A DNA stretch of 64,000 bases, from contig CP126202.1 in NCBI GenBank assembly GCA_030272155.1, forward strand, positions 620,001 to 684,000, in the 5' to 3' direction. Origin of the DNA: Tetradesmus obliquus (Eukaryota; Chlorophyta; Chlorophyceae; Sphaeropleales; Scenedesmaceae). The position numbers and the translations under genes were made by a program. This document shows, in pieces, positions 11,701 to 22,500 of this stretch; positions within the stretch are counted from its first letter, which is position 1; the number at the start of each line of letters is the position of its first letter. The notes under the pieces are model-generated. The model was not told where the DNA came from and searched no databases. It saw nothing but the letters and a program-made list of their open reading frames with translations.

Positions 11701-12653
11701 ACTGTGGCCTGCTGCAGTGGCTCCAGAGCCAGCAGCAGCGCCTGCACCTGACCTGTCACCCGCTGCTGCTGAGACTGCTGCTGATACTGGGTCGTGGCAG
11801 CACACCTCTGAGCACAACCAGCAGCAGCAGCAGCAGCAGCAGGGTGATGATGAGCCTGTCAGTCTCTCCAGTTGCCTGATGATGCTTGCTGGCAGCAGCG
11901 GCACAGATGACATGCTGCTCGCTGACACACAAGGCAATGCTGCTGCAGCAGCTGCAGCTGCAGCAGCAGCAACCGCTGGTCCTGCTAGCAGCAGCTGTGC
12001 CCCGAGCTGGATGGTTGACTATCTGGTCGGACAAGATGGCAGCAGCAGCAGCAGTAGTGATGCTGGTGGCACAGAAGAAGCTCGGGCTGAACACAGCAGC
12101 AGCAGTCCAGCAGCAGCACAACCAGGAGCAGCAGCAGCAGCAGCAGCAATGGAGCAAGTACAGCAGGCGGATGAAGACAGCAGCAAGGCGGAGCAGCAGG
12201 CAGTAGCAGATGATGGTGTGGACAGGCTGCTGAGGGCTGTGCTAGCTCAAGCAGACGGCGAATATCAGCAGGAGCAGCAGCGGCAGCAGCAGCAGCAGCA
12301 ACAGCAGCCTGGCACGGAAGCAGAGATTGCACAAGATCCTGCTGAAGTCGTTGATGCTGAGAGTCCTGCTGAAGTGCTGCTGCCAGCAGCAGCAAGAGCT
12401 GCGGCGGCAGCTGAGGCAGCAGCAGCAGCAGCAGCAGCAGGGCCTGAGCAGCACTCCGCAGCCCTGGATGCTGCTGCAGAAGCAGTTGATAGCTGGCTGC
12501 CTGCTGACAGTAGTATCCTTATTGTTGATCAGTATGCTGCAGCTGCTACAGCAGCAGGTGGTGATGTGGCCGGCTCAAACCTTGAAGATGAGTCGGCGCT
12601 TCTGCTGGAAGCTGCTGCTGATGCAGCAGCACTGGAAGCCAAGCATGCAGCGC

Positions 12654-12684
<31 letters not shown>

Positions 12685-13362
12685 AACAGACGTAAGTGCT
12701 TCAGACATCATGGGCCTTGGTCTACCTCAGGTGGATGACTCAGCACCCGCACCAGTAGCTGCTGCTGCTGCTGCAGCAGCAGCACAGCCAGCAGCAGATG
12801 AAGTCAGTGAGCTGCTCGCGGCTGCAGCAGATGCAGCAGCATTGAAGGCAAAGCATGCGGCCCCTGCTGCTGCTGCCAGCAGCAGCGGTGTAGACGTTGA
12901 GCGGTTGAGGGCACTGGGGGTTGCGGTTGACGGACCAGCAGCAGCAGCAGCAGCAGCAGACGATGTGCTGGCAGCAGCAGACGCAGCTGGTGCTGCTGCT
13001 GGCAGCGCTGCACCTAGGGAAGATGAGGCTGCAGCGTTGGTTGAAGCAGCAGCTGCTGCAGTGGCTCTGGAGGCGAAGCATGCACAAGCAGCAGCAGGTG
13101 ACGCTGTAACTAGCGCTGGTGACACCAGTGACACTAGTGACTCGGGTGACACCAGTCACTTGGGTGACGAGGCGGACGAGGTGCAGCGGCTGCTGGCAGC
13201 AGTAGCAGATGAGGCGGCACTTGAGGCGAAGCACGACAGCACAGCTGCTGCTGCTGCTGCTGCTTCTAGTGCCAGGGGTGCAGCAGGGCAGCAGCAGCAG
13301 CAGCAACAGCAGGGTGTTGATGAAGCAGGTGAAGGCCAGGATCCAGTTGATGACTCAGATAG

Positions 13363-13393
<31 letters not shown>

Positions 13394-13467
13394 TATGACT
13401 GCAGTGATGGGCGGGATGAGGAATGGGTGGATGAGCTGCCTGAAGCTCCTAGCCATACAGCAGTTGT

Positions 13468-13516
<49 letters not shown>

Positions 13517-13609
13517 GCTGCTGGCAGCAGCAGGGGCGGGCGTCACAAGGGCAGCAGCAGCAGGGGGCGTAGCTCCCAGAAGACACGGCGCAGGGGAGGT
13601 GCTGCTTGA
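10948..13609 (+). CDS. Gln/Ala/Ser-rich protein with internal AALEAKHA repeats, unknown function
   Basis: I do not recognise this family. The model has exon 1 at 10948-11053 (starting MWLEIDKKAEAFMQAAESRI) and exon 2 at 11394-13609. The donor at 11054 and acceptor CCTGCAG at 11393 join in phase for 773 aa. The only non-repetitive stretch is FCGLVRVCDDPELKERGVIR. The rest is poly-Gln, poly-Ala and poly-Ser with scattered acidic residues. A degenerate unit LLxAAADxAALEAKHA recurs at least four times (about 12598, 12805, 13036 and 13189), predicted helical. The C-terminus is basic (SSQKTRRRGG) and could be a nuclear localisation signal. TGTAA, the usual algal poly(A) signal, occurs at 13903. The start could lie further upstream, since the frame is open back to 10858, but 10948 is the first in-frame ATG in that open frame. 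Confidence 0.7.
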
Positions 13610-15172
13610 GCTCTTGAATAAAGAATTGCAGGAAAGACAATACATTCTGCAACAGCCGCATGCAACATTTTGCTCGCTCACATATCTAGAAGGACCCCCC
13701 AAAGGCACCATGGCTGCTTCAGCTTCAGGAGTTCCTTGTATTATGCTGCTGACTGCGTTCTACTGCCAGTTGTTATTGGCAGCTGTATTGCTAGTTGTGT
13801 CATCCGTTGTACCATGTTGACAGAGTTTGCACCCCAGAAAGCAGACGTATTCATCCTGTCACAGTTGTCCCAGTGACATTACTGGTAGCGGTGTGTCAGT
13901 GTTGTAACATCAGAATGATCAAGATGTGCCATGGCGCCAGGCTTTATTAAGAACTGCAGGGAAGACAGTACATTCTGCAAGCTTTTTGAGTTAGTCACTG
14001 CATAGTGGTACTATGTAATATTACATACCATGCGGTAGCACACTGCCCACTCAGCCTACTCAATGGCTTTCTCGGCGCCAGCTGTAACAGAGCTATGTTG
14101 GAAGCTCCATCAAAAGATGCGTGCATGAATACCAGCCACGTCATCGAAAAGCTCTACAGCCACACGTTGTTATGTAACAACATAACAATACCTTGTTATA
14201 TTGTTACAGCGCACAGCTCCAGGTGAGCTGCCACAATCATGCATTCGCGACATGCACAAACGGCCACACACAAGTGCACAGCTGGCAAATGCTGTTGCAA
14301 ATAGCCAATTGGCATGCCAACCCCGTGCAGCTGCATCTCTGCAACTGTCCCGCTCCACACCTGCTGTGCATTGCACGCTGGTTGGTTGAGGCAATTGCAG
14401 CTCACAATGTGAGCGTGAGCTTCTTGATAATATAATGTTATTTAGCTTGCTACAATGCACACACATACATACACAGTCACACACACGCTAGGTAGGGTTA
14501 CCGATCGCACCATGCCAAGTGACCTTCTGCTGAGCAAAGTTGCATGCAGCTCGCAGATGCCTTGAATGCATTCGCACACACTGCTGCTGCATACGTTGCG
14601 CACCAGCAACCATCAGCACAGCAAGCTGAGAGTGACTATACAACATGTCCAGCCAACGCGTTGTCAGCATGCCGCGCAAGTTGTGTTGTATATATCACAA
14701 TCCAATAATCCAGCACGCTGCATGCAGCCTTGAACAGGCTGCGCAATTCAAATGTTGTTACTACGACATAAACTCCTCGATGCAATCACCAAGCTGCTGC
14801 AGGCAAGCACAGGCACTGCCAGTAATGCAGCTGCAGCAGCTATGCTGCCGCTGCACACCACGGGTTGTAAATCGAAGAAGCCACAGGCATGCGCGCCCCG
14901 TTTTGGGGTGTGGCGTCTGTACACACTCGTTGTATTATGTCATCCTGCACCCACATGCAGCCTGCCAACTTGGCATGCAATGCCACCTGCTGAACCACAA
15001 CTCGATGCCGTAGGTCACAGAACAACCAAATCCTTGTATGAATTGCTTCATTCATCATTCCTCAGTGCTCACAGCAGCAGCAGCAGCAGCAGTGTCACGG
15101 CTTCGTGCAACTATTAGAGTGCAGCGCTGCTGACCTGTGGCTTTGGGGTTTTGCCTGATTGGGGCTGGGGGC
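13610..15172. other. Convergent intergenic region
   Basis: Two genes end facing each other here, so this holds both 3' UTRs. It contains TGTAA at 13903, and TTACA (TGTAA on minus) near 14026 and 14203. A short hairpin lies at 14167-14188 (TTGTTATG/CATAACAA). A direct repeat of about 35 bp, ending in TACATTCTGCAA, occurs at 13618 and 13947. No gene seen. Confidence 0.5.
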
Positions 15173-18151
15173 TTAGCCCAGTGCGGGGATCAGCACGGCG
15201 TTGATGCCCTGGAACACACCCTGCAGCAGCAGCAGCAGCAGCAGTTTGGCAGTCAGCAAATTGTTCTCAAGAAAACAATCAGCAGTGGTTTGCATCACAA
15301 CAGACTTACAGCCAAGAACACATAGAACCTGCCATGCAATTGAACACACACACCCCGGGGAAGTAGATGCTGGATGTCACCACGGTGGCGTTGCTGCCAG
15401 CAGCCACTACAGTGCTTGGCACCAGATCCACATCACACAAGCAGCAAAGGACACATCGAAATCCTGCACCACACCCACCTCGGGGTAGTAGATGTTGCCT
15501 GTCACACGGTTGCGTTGCTGCCAGCAGCCACAACAGTGCTTTGCACCAGATCTACATCACATAAGTGCAAACAACACATCAAAATCCCGCATCACACGCA
15601 CCCCGGGGTAGTAGATGTTGGATGTCACCACGGTTGCGTTGTTGTCATCAGCCACAACGCCTGCTGGTGCAGTCAGGCCCAGCGTCTGGCCAGCCAGCAG
15701 GGTGGGCAGGGCAGCAGTGGCCTTGAAGGGGGTGGCAACCACGGTGGGAGACACGTGGTAGGTCAGCACCTGCAGCACCTGCAGCAGCAGCAGCAGCAGC
15801 AGGGTTTGGTGAGCAGTTGAAGGGCAGCAGTGGCCTTGAAGGGGGTGGCAACCACGGTGGGAGACACGTGGTAAGTCAGCACGGCCAGCACCTGCAGCAG
15901 CAGCAGCAGCTTTTGGTGAGGAATGAAAGGGCAGGGGTGGCCTTGAAAGGAGTGGCAACCACGGATGGAGACACGTGGTGGGTCAGCACGTCAAGCACCT
16001 GCAGCAGCAGCAGCAGCACCTGCAGCAGCAGCAGCGGCAGCAGCAGGGTTTGGTGAGGAGTTGAAGGGCAGCCGTGGCCATGAAGGGTGTCGCAACCACG
16101 GAGGGGACACGTGGTAAGTCAGCACAGCCAGCACCTGCAGCAACAGCAGCAGCAGCAGCAGCAGGATTTGGTGAGCAGTTGAAGTGCAGCAGTGGCCTTG
16201 AACGGGGTGGCAACCACGGTGGGGGACACGTGGTAGGTCAGCACGGCCAGCACCTGCAGCAGCAGCAGCAGCAGCAGCAGGTTTTGGTGAGCAGTTGATG
16301 GGCAGCAGTGGCCTTGAAGGGGGCCACAACGGTGGGAGACACGTGGTAGGTCAGCACAGCCAGCACCTGCAGCAGCAGCAGCAGCAGCAGGGCAGACCTT
16401 GAGATGCAGGCGCTGGATATGTTGCAGGTGTCACTGTCAAGGCGGCAATGTTGCCTCGCGGATGGCATGCTGCAAATGACACACAAGTCCTCAAATAACA
16501 CCCAAAATGACAGTCATTTTCAGCCCACCTGCTCAGGGGTCAGCTGTGCCACCACGCCGGCCACTGCAGCGAAGGCGGCATTGTTGCTGCGCTGATGGCA
16601 TGCTACAAATGACGCACAAGGGATCAAATAACACCCAAAGTGACAGTCATTTTCAGCGCACCTGCTCAGGGGTCAGGGTTGCCACCACGCCAGCCACTGC
16701 AGCGAAGGCAGCATTGTTTCTGCGCGGATGGCATGCTACAACTGACGCACATTTCCTCGAATAACACCCAAAATGACAGTCATTTCCAGCCCACCTGCTC
16801 AGGGGTCAGCTTTGCCACCACATCGGCCACTGCAGCAAAGGCAGCGTTGCTCCTGCGCGGAGGGCATGCTACAAATGACACACAAGTCCTTAAATAACAC
16901 CCAAAATGACAGTCATTTCCAGCCCACCTGCTCAGGGGTCAGGGTTGCCACCACGCCGGCCACTGCAGCCAAGGCGGCATAGTTGCTGCGCGGGTGGCAT
17001 GCTGCAATAACACACAAGTCCTCAAATAACACCCATAATGACAGTCATTTCCAGCCCACCTGCTCAGGGGTCAGGGTTGCCACCACGCCGGCCACTGCAG
17101 CCAAGGCGGCATAGTTGCTGCGCGGGTGGCATGCTGCAAATTACACACAAGTCCTCAAATAACACCCAAAATGACAGTTATTTCCAGCCCACCTGCTCGG
17201 GGGTCAGCTTTGCCACCACATCGGCCACTGCAGCGAAAGCAGCATTGCTGGGGCCAAACACAGTCTTCTGGGGAGACACAGCGTTGGCAGCATCCGTCAG
17301 GTTGAAAGACGCCACGGCGCCTGCAAGCAGCAAAATGCAGCAGCAGCAGCAGCAGCAACTATGTGTGTTGGTGACTGAAAATGCATGTTGAACCATACAT
17401 AGGTGCAAGTATTCCACAGGCTAGCGTGCTCCACCAACAACCCCATCATGCCAGCACTTCCAACCCTGCCACTGCAAAGCAGCAACCGCCGGCAACGGGC
17501 AGTGCAATTTGAACATGCAGCGGCAGCACATCACTCAAGCAGTGATGCAGACCCTGCTGCCTTTTCAGGTGGCCAACAATCACTTTGTCAAGTATTGAGT
17601 CCAACAGCGCTCACCGAGGAATGAGGTGTAGTTGTAGAAGGTGGCAACGGCCTGGATGCTGGCGAATGCATTGTTGGGCAGGATCACACCGTCAATGACA
17701 ATGACAGACGCCTTCTTTGCCTTGAGGGTCTGTGTGGCGGCAACAGTGTTGCCCTGGCCGCCCCTCCAGGCAGATGCCTTGTGGCCGCTGCGCAACGCAA
17801 AGCAGCAGCAGCAGCAGCAGCAGCAGATGATGATAACAGCGCGGGTGATGAGTTGGCGACACGGGTGTTGCTGTTGCCAGCATTGAGGGGCGACATGATC
17901 AGCAACAAATCTATGCAAAGCGGCAGTGGCAGCACCAGCAGCAGCAGATGATGAAAGCGACGATGCTCACCCGGTAGTGCTGGCGACGCGGGTGATGCGG
18001 TTTCCGGGGTTGAGGGATGCCACGGAGCGGCCCACGCGCATGAAGGGGGACACCTTGGAACGCGTCACGTGCTGCAGCAGGATGTTGGTGACCAGGGGGC
18101 CGGCCAGGGGGGTGCCTGCAGGCAGGGCAGCCACCAGCGCTGCCAGGGCCT

Positions 18152-18184
<33 letters not shown>

Positions 18185-19531
18185 GCATGGTGAGGACGTC
18201 AGCAGGAGTGCATTTCTTGCGGCAGTTTGACGTATCCAGCTTACAGACATGCTACATGTGCTGGGCGCTGGGGGTCGTGCAGAGCAGCCACCAAGTGTTC
18301 AACTCCACAGCAGCAACAGCATCAGCACAACACAGCACACCATGCTGATTCCCCGCAGCACTCACCGCGTTGGTGGGGCCAAAAACGGTCACAGGGCGCT
18401 TGGGGTCATCCAGAGCAGCAACGAGGCCGTTTGCCTCCACAACTGCCTTCAGGGTTGACAGGTTGGAGTCGGCGGAGATGATGTCCCAGGCAGTGGTCGC
18501 CTTCTTGCCACCGTATGTTGCCACGTCAGCATCCTCGGCAAAAGCACCTGCAGGGGCAGCAGCAGCAGGGGTGAGCGTGTGGCGTTGACTAGGCGTTGAA
18601 CAGTGAGGCGTTGACTCAGGCTGGTTGGGTGTCTCGCAGGCAGTGGTTGCCTTTCTTGCCACCATAAGTTGCCGCGTCAGCATCCTCGGCAAAAGCACCT
18701 GCAGGGGCAGCAGCAGCAGGGGTGAGCGTGTGGCGTTGACTAGGCGTTGAACAGTGAGGCGTTGACTCAGGCTGGTTGGGTGTGTCCCAGGCAGTGGTTG
18801 CCTTTCTTGCCACCATAAGTTGCCACGTCAGCATCCTCGGCAAAAGCACCTGCAGGGGCAGCAGCAGCAGGGGTAAGCGTGTGGCGTTGACTAGGCGTTG
18901 AACAGTGAGGCGTTGACTCAGGCTGGTTGGGTGTGTCCCAGGCAGTGGTTGCCTTTCTTGCCGCCATATGTTGCCACGTCAGCATCCTCGGCAAAAGCAC
19001 CTGCAGGGCAAGGAGGAGTGAGGCGGTGAGGCGTTGATGACAGTGAGTTTGCAGTTGTTTTTCAATGCACACAGCAACATGCAAGCAGCAGGTAAGCGTG
19101 GAATGGAGCTGATTTGCAGCTGCTGTTTGCTTGCAGGAAGATGCTGCATCAGCAGGGGTGAGACTGATGACAGTGAGTTTGCAGTGTGTTCATGTAAGCA
19201 GCAACATGTAAGCAACATGTAAGCGTTCAATGGGGCTGGTTGGGCGTGATTCTGCTTGCAGGACAGCTTGTTTTGGCTTGCAGGAGAGGCGCTGCTGCTA
19301 GGTTCGGTGTGCAAGTCACCGTGCATGCCCTGTCCGCGTTGACCGGTGGCGCAGCAACGCAGCAGAAGGCATCCGTTGGACAAAGTATAGTATAATATTG
19401 CTATTGTATGAAAGCATTTGCTGTCACTTTGGCTGCGACACGTGTGGCAGTGCCTTGCAGTCTGACCACCACAAGCTCAACTCACCAATGCTTGCCGCCA
19501 GCACCAGGCACAGGACTGCAGCGAACTTCAT
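15173..19531 (-). CDS. Secreted fasciclin (FAS1) domain protein
   Basis: Likely extracellular adhesion or cell-wall protein. Exons: 19486-19531, 18366-18547, 17971-18149, 17615-17787, 17193-17320, 15602-15769, 15173-15220. They total 924 nt (307 aa) with consistent phase. Exon 1 encodes a signal peptide, MKFAAVLCLVLAASIG. A first FAS1 repeat follows: TTAWDIISADSNLSTLKAVV, VTVFGPTNA, LLQHVTRSKV, and VIVIDGVILPNNAF. A second, shorter repeat has FNLTDAANAV, TVFGPSNAAFAAVADVV, VLTYHVSPTVV, NATVVTSNIYYPG, and a final INAVLIPAL. The H/YH and TVFxPTNxAF motifs are those conserved in FAS1. No GPI signal is visible, as the protein stops right after the second domain. Introns are packed with splice-junction copies, and a CTG run directly precedes exons 3 and 7. 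Confidence 0.9.
15354..15602 (-). repeat. Copies of a FAS1 exon end with donor
   Basis: The end of exon 15602-15769 (NATVVTSNIYYPG and donor) recurs downstream at donor equivalents about 15479 and 15354. That makes three copies at about 124-bp spacing. Confidence 0.8.
15769..16366 (-). repeat. Six tandem acceptors: copies of a FAS1 exon start
   Basis: CTGCTGCAG plus the exon start coding VLTYHVSPTVVATPFKATAA occurs six times, with exon-start equivalents at 15769, 15891, 15998, 16134, 16253 and 16366. Only the 15769 copy continues into the complete exon. Spacings are 107-136 bp and each copy carries its own short CAG/CTG tract. Confidence 0.9.
16529..17193 (-). repeat. Six tandem donors: copies of a FAS1 exon end
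   Basis: The end of exon 17193-17320 (AAFAAVADVVAKLTPEQ and donor GTGGG) occurs six times, with donor equivalents at 17193, 17060, 16928, 16795, 16662 and 16529. The period is an almost constant 132-133 bp. Together with the acceptor array next to it, this makes up nearly the whole 1.4-kb intron. Confidence 0.92.
18547..19000 (-). repeat. Four tandem acceptors: copies of FAS1 exon 2 start, 151-bp period
   Basis: The acceptor CCTGCAG and exon start coding GAFAEDADVATYGGKK occur at 18547 (true exon), 18698, 18849 and 19000, exactly 151 bp apart. In the copies an extra base after GGCAAGAA shifts the reading frame, so they are not simple alternative exons. Confidence 0.92.
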
Positions 19532-22500
19532 TGTGTCTGAAAGCATGCAGCAGAAAAACGGGCACGACAGTTTCATTGCTTTTGCACGTGCGCTGCTGAC
19601 GGACGTGGAACGCAGGCGAGTGTCACTTGACGCTGCAATGGCCTGGATTGCACGCATGCAGCACGCCAACACGTGTCTGACAGTTCACAAGTATGAAAGA
19701 GGCTGCGACCAGGCTGCGTGAGCCAGTAGTAGATCTTGGCACTGCTGCTGCTGCTGCACCCTGGCTGTAGCCTGAGTGCCGAGGAGCTCTGACTGACACC
19801 TGATATTGCCGAACAATAAAAACAGATAATTTAATTATTTAGTGTCGGCTGCTCGTCGCTTACCTGGCGATAATCAGACGTTGTGGTGCACTGCAGGAAA
19901 GTTAAATCCGCACTGCTGCAAACGTTGATCGAATCGGTGGCAGACTTAGGATGACAGCGGACGTGTGAGCAGAAGGGAAGTGGGCATCTTTTGGAGCTTC
20001 GGGGTCACGCACAACCCGCGACCACAGAACACCACAAGCACGTTATTACTCAATCACTTGGCAACCATCTTTCCACTTTGCTGATTGTTGAAACAAACTT
20101 ATTTTAAAAGCATATTTACTACACGGATGAAGCACGGAGGGCGTGTGGTGTCACCCACTGCCAGTCACCCGACACAAGTCAGCATTGGCGTTGGTGGCAT
20201 GGCGTTGGACCCGATCCAGCACAGTGCAAAAATCGACTTGAAGTTTTTTACAAGTTCTTTTATTGAAAGTTATCGTCATCATGTTGAACTTTCTGGCTCG
20301 GCTCGTTCCGAAACACGCAGCTTTGTTCGTTGACACACTGTGTAGCCTGCCTGCTCACACCGCTTGCCCTGCTGCAGCTGCCCAAACATGCTCCGAAGAG
20401 GAATTGTTATCGGTTGCTTTGGGTTTCAGCGTCAATAGTGTCAGCTTTAGGATCAGGCTTGGGACGGTAGCAACCCGCTACCTTTCAGCTGCGCTCACTG
20501 TCAGGCCTCGTACCCTGCAGATCAGCAGGGTGCTCTAGAGCAAAGCATGCTCAGCACCCCAAGCCACCTGCAGTGCATGGCAAGACCCAGCCTTCAGCAA
20601 ATGTGAAATACCTGTAGTTTGAAATGCGTTCAAATGTTGAATACATTGAAAATAACAGAGATTACAGAGATTCTCACTCAGAGGGAGCCTCGCCCAATTG
20701 GGGAGCCAACGACAGGCTCACCGGGCGCTGACAATGCACACAGTTGAAGCAAGGTAGCCTGCAATGCCAGGACACAATCCAAGAATGCAATCCAGTGCTG
20801 GTGAAAGGAGACCTAAGCAATGAACAATGCCGGCTGCAGACAGGAACCAGCATGCAATGCGATGCAAAGAACAGAGCGGCAGCACATGCACACGCAACAC
20901 CAGCGGTACAGAGATGCAGCACAGTGTGGGGGTGCCACCCGCACAGCCACAATTGACTGCAGGGGCCGAGGGAATATGCAGCAGTAGCAGCCAGTTCACT
21001 ATATAGCACAGGTTGATGCAAAGCCGACTACACAATGCAGTATAGCGTTTGAGCCTGGAAAACAGCAGGAATGTGGCAAGCAGCAAACACAGCAAAACTC
21101 ATGAGCTGCCAGCCAAGGCGAACTGCGGGACGCAGTCAGCACTTGCTGCAGCGAGGCCGACACACAGTGCAGTATCAGTCATTGCAGGCGCAGAACCACT
21201 GTCAACACACGCACACATCGTCATTGTTTGGTGATATGATGACGCAGCATCCATGCTGTGACGCACTGGCAGCGGCCGTCACCAAGCAGTGACCAGACAC
21301 AGCTCACCTAGAGCTGCTAGTTGGCTGCAGTGCATCCTTGCAAAGACAGCACCAGGAAACCCCTTATGCTGAGACACCGACTAGTGTGGCGCACTGCACA
21401 CCTTCTTCCTCTTTCTTCCTTCGGTATGCTGCACAACACCTGCTGCAGGCCCTGCTATGACCCAAAAAAGAGTGCGCAGTGCGTGGCAGTGTGAGAAGAC
21501 TGAACATGGCATCTGTATGGCGACTAGATGCTCAACATGTGACAAGAATAACATCCAAAGCAGAGGGAGCAGCAGCTCCTACTGCTGCAGGGGTCTTGCA
21601 GGCAGCACAGTCGACCGCCTGCGCTATTGAATGAAGCATGCAGCGCTGTTCTAAGATGCATGTGCGTTCCGCGCCCGAAACTCGCTGCCACACCACAAAT
21701 AATGATCACGACAGCCCACTGATGCAAGCAGCTGTGGCAGAACTCGTACATCGAGGCGACACCCCTGTGTGCCTGCCTGATATGTTCACACAGTACATCC
21801 CTTTCTGACGCCCCGGCTGCGCACGATGCGTAACTAACAGTTATCACAGTTACAACACCAACACCAAAAAGCTCTTGACACACACACACACACACACGCG
21901 TGCAGGTTTGCTCGCCTGCTGTTGAACCCTCGCGTCCAGCATTCCTTAGGGGCAGCAAACTATCCAGCTGCATTCATATGAAAGCAGCAGCCACCGCTGG
22001 CCCTGCCTTTGGGGCGGCCAGTTCATGGCAGCTGCTGTCAGCAGCACCCAAAATGGGGCAATGCAATTTACACAGACAAGCCCAAGACACAAATGCATGC
22101 CTCCTAACGCAGCGCAAGCCCGCCGCCCGCCCACCACAAGCGTATAAGAGTATATAAGAGTAAACAGCCCACCCTACCCCTCCGCACAAAGCGGAAGCGC
22201 CGACAAGCGCAAGCAGGCACACTGCTGCCATGCTGTTATAACATGTAACATAGCACACTGCCTGCTGCTCCGCTTGACGGACAAGCAGCTGCTGCCTGCA
22301 TGATACACGGCGCTGCATGCAACAATGCCGACAGGTGCGGCACTGTACGCAAACTGCAGCAGCAGCACAACCCAGTATTCCCTTCAGCAGACAAATCAAC
22401 GCGGCACGGCCTTCTTATCCTCTGCAAATCCTCTGCAAGAGCACTAGCCCCGCGTCACTGTACAGCCCACACATGCACGCAGCCCATGTGTACCCCTGGC

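Noticed and set aside
12727..13306. Minus-strand Ala/Ser and Leu/Cys-rich ORFs
   Set aside because: Shadows of the plus-strand Gln/Ala-rich exon, created by CAG/CTG repeats readable in all frames.
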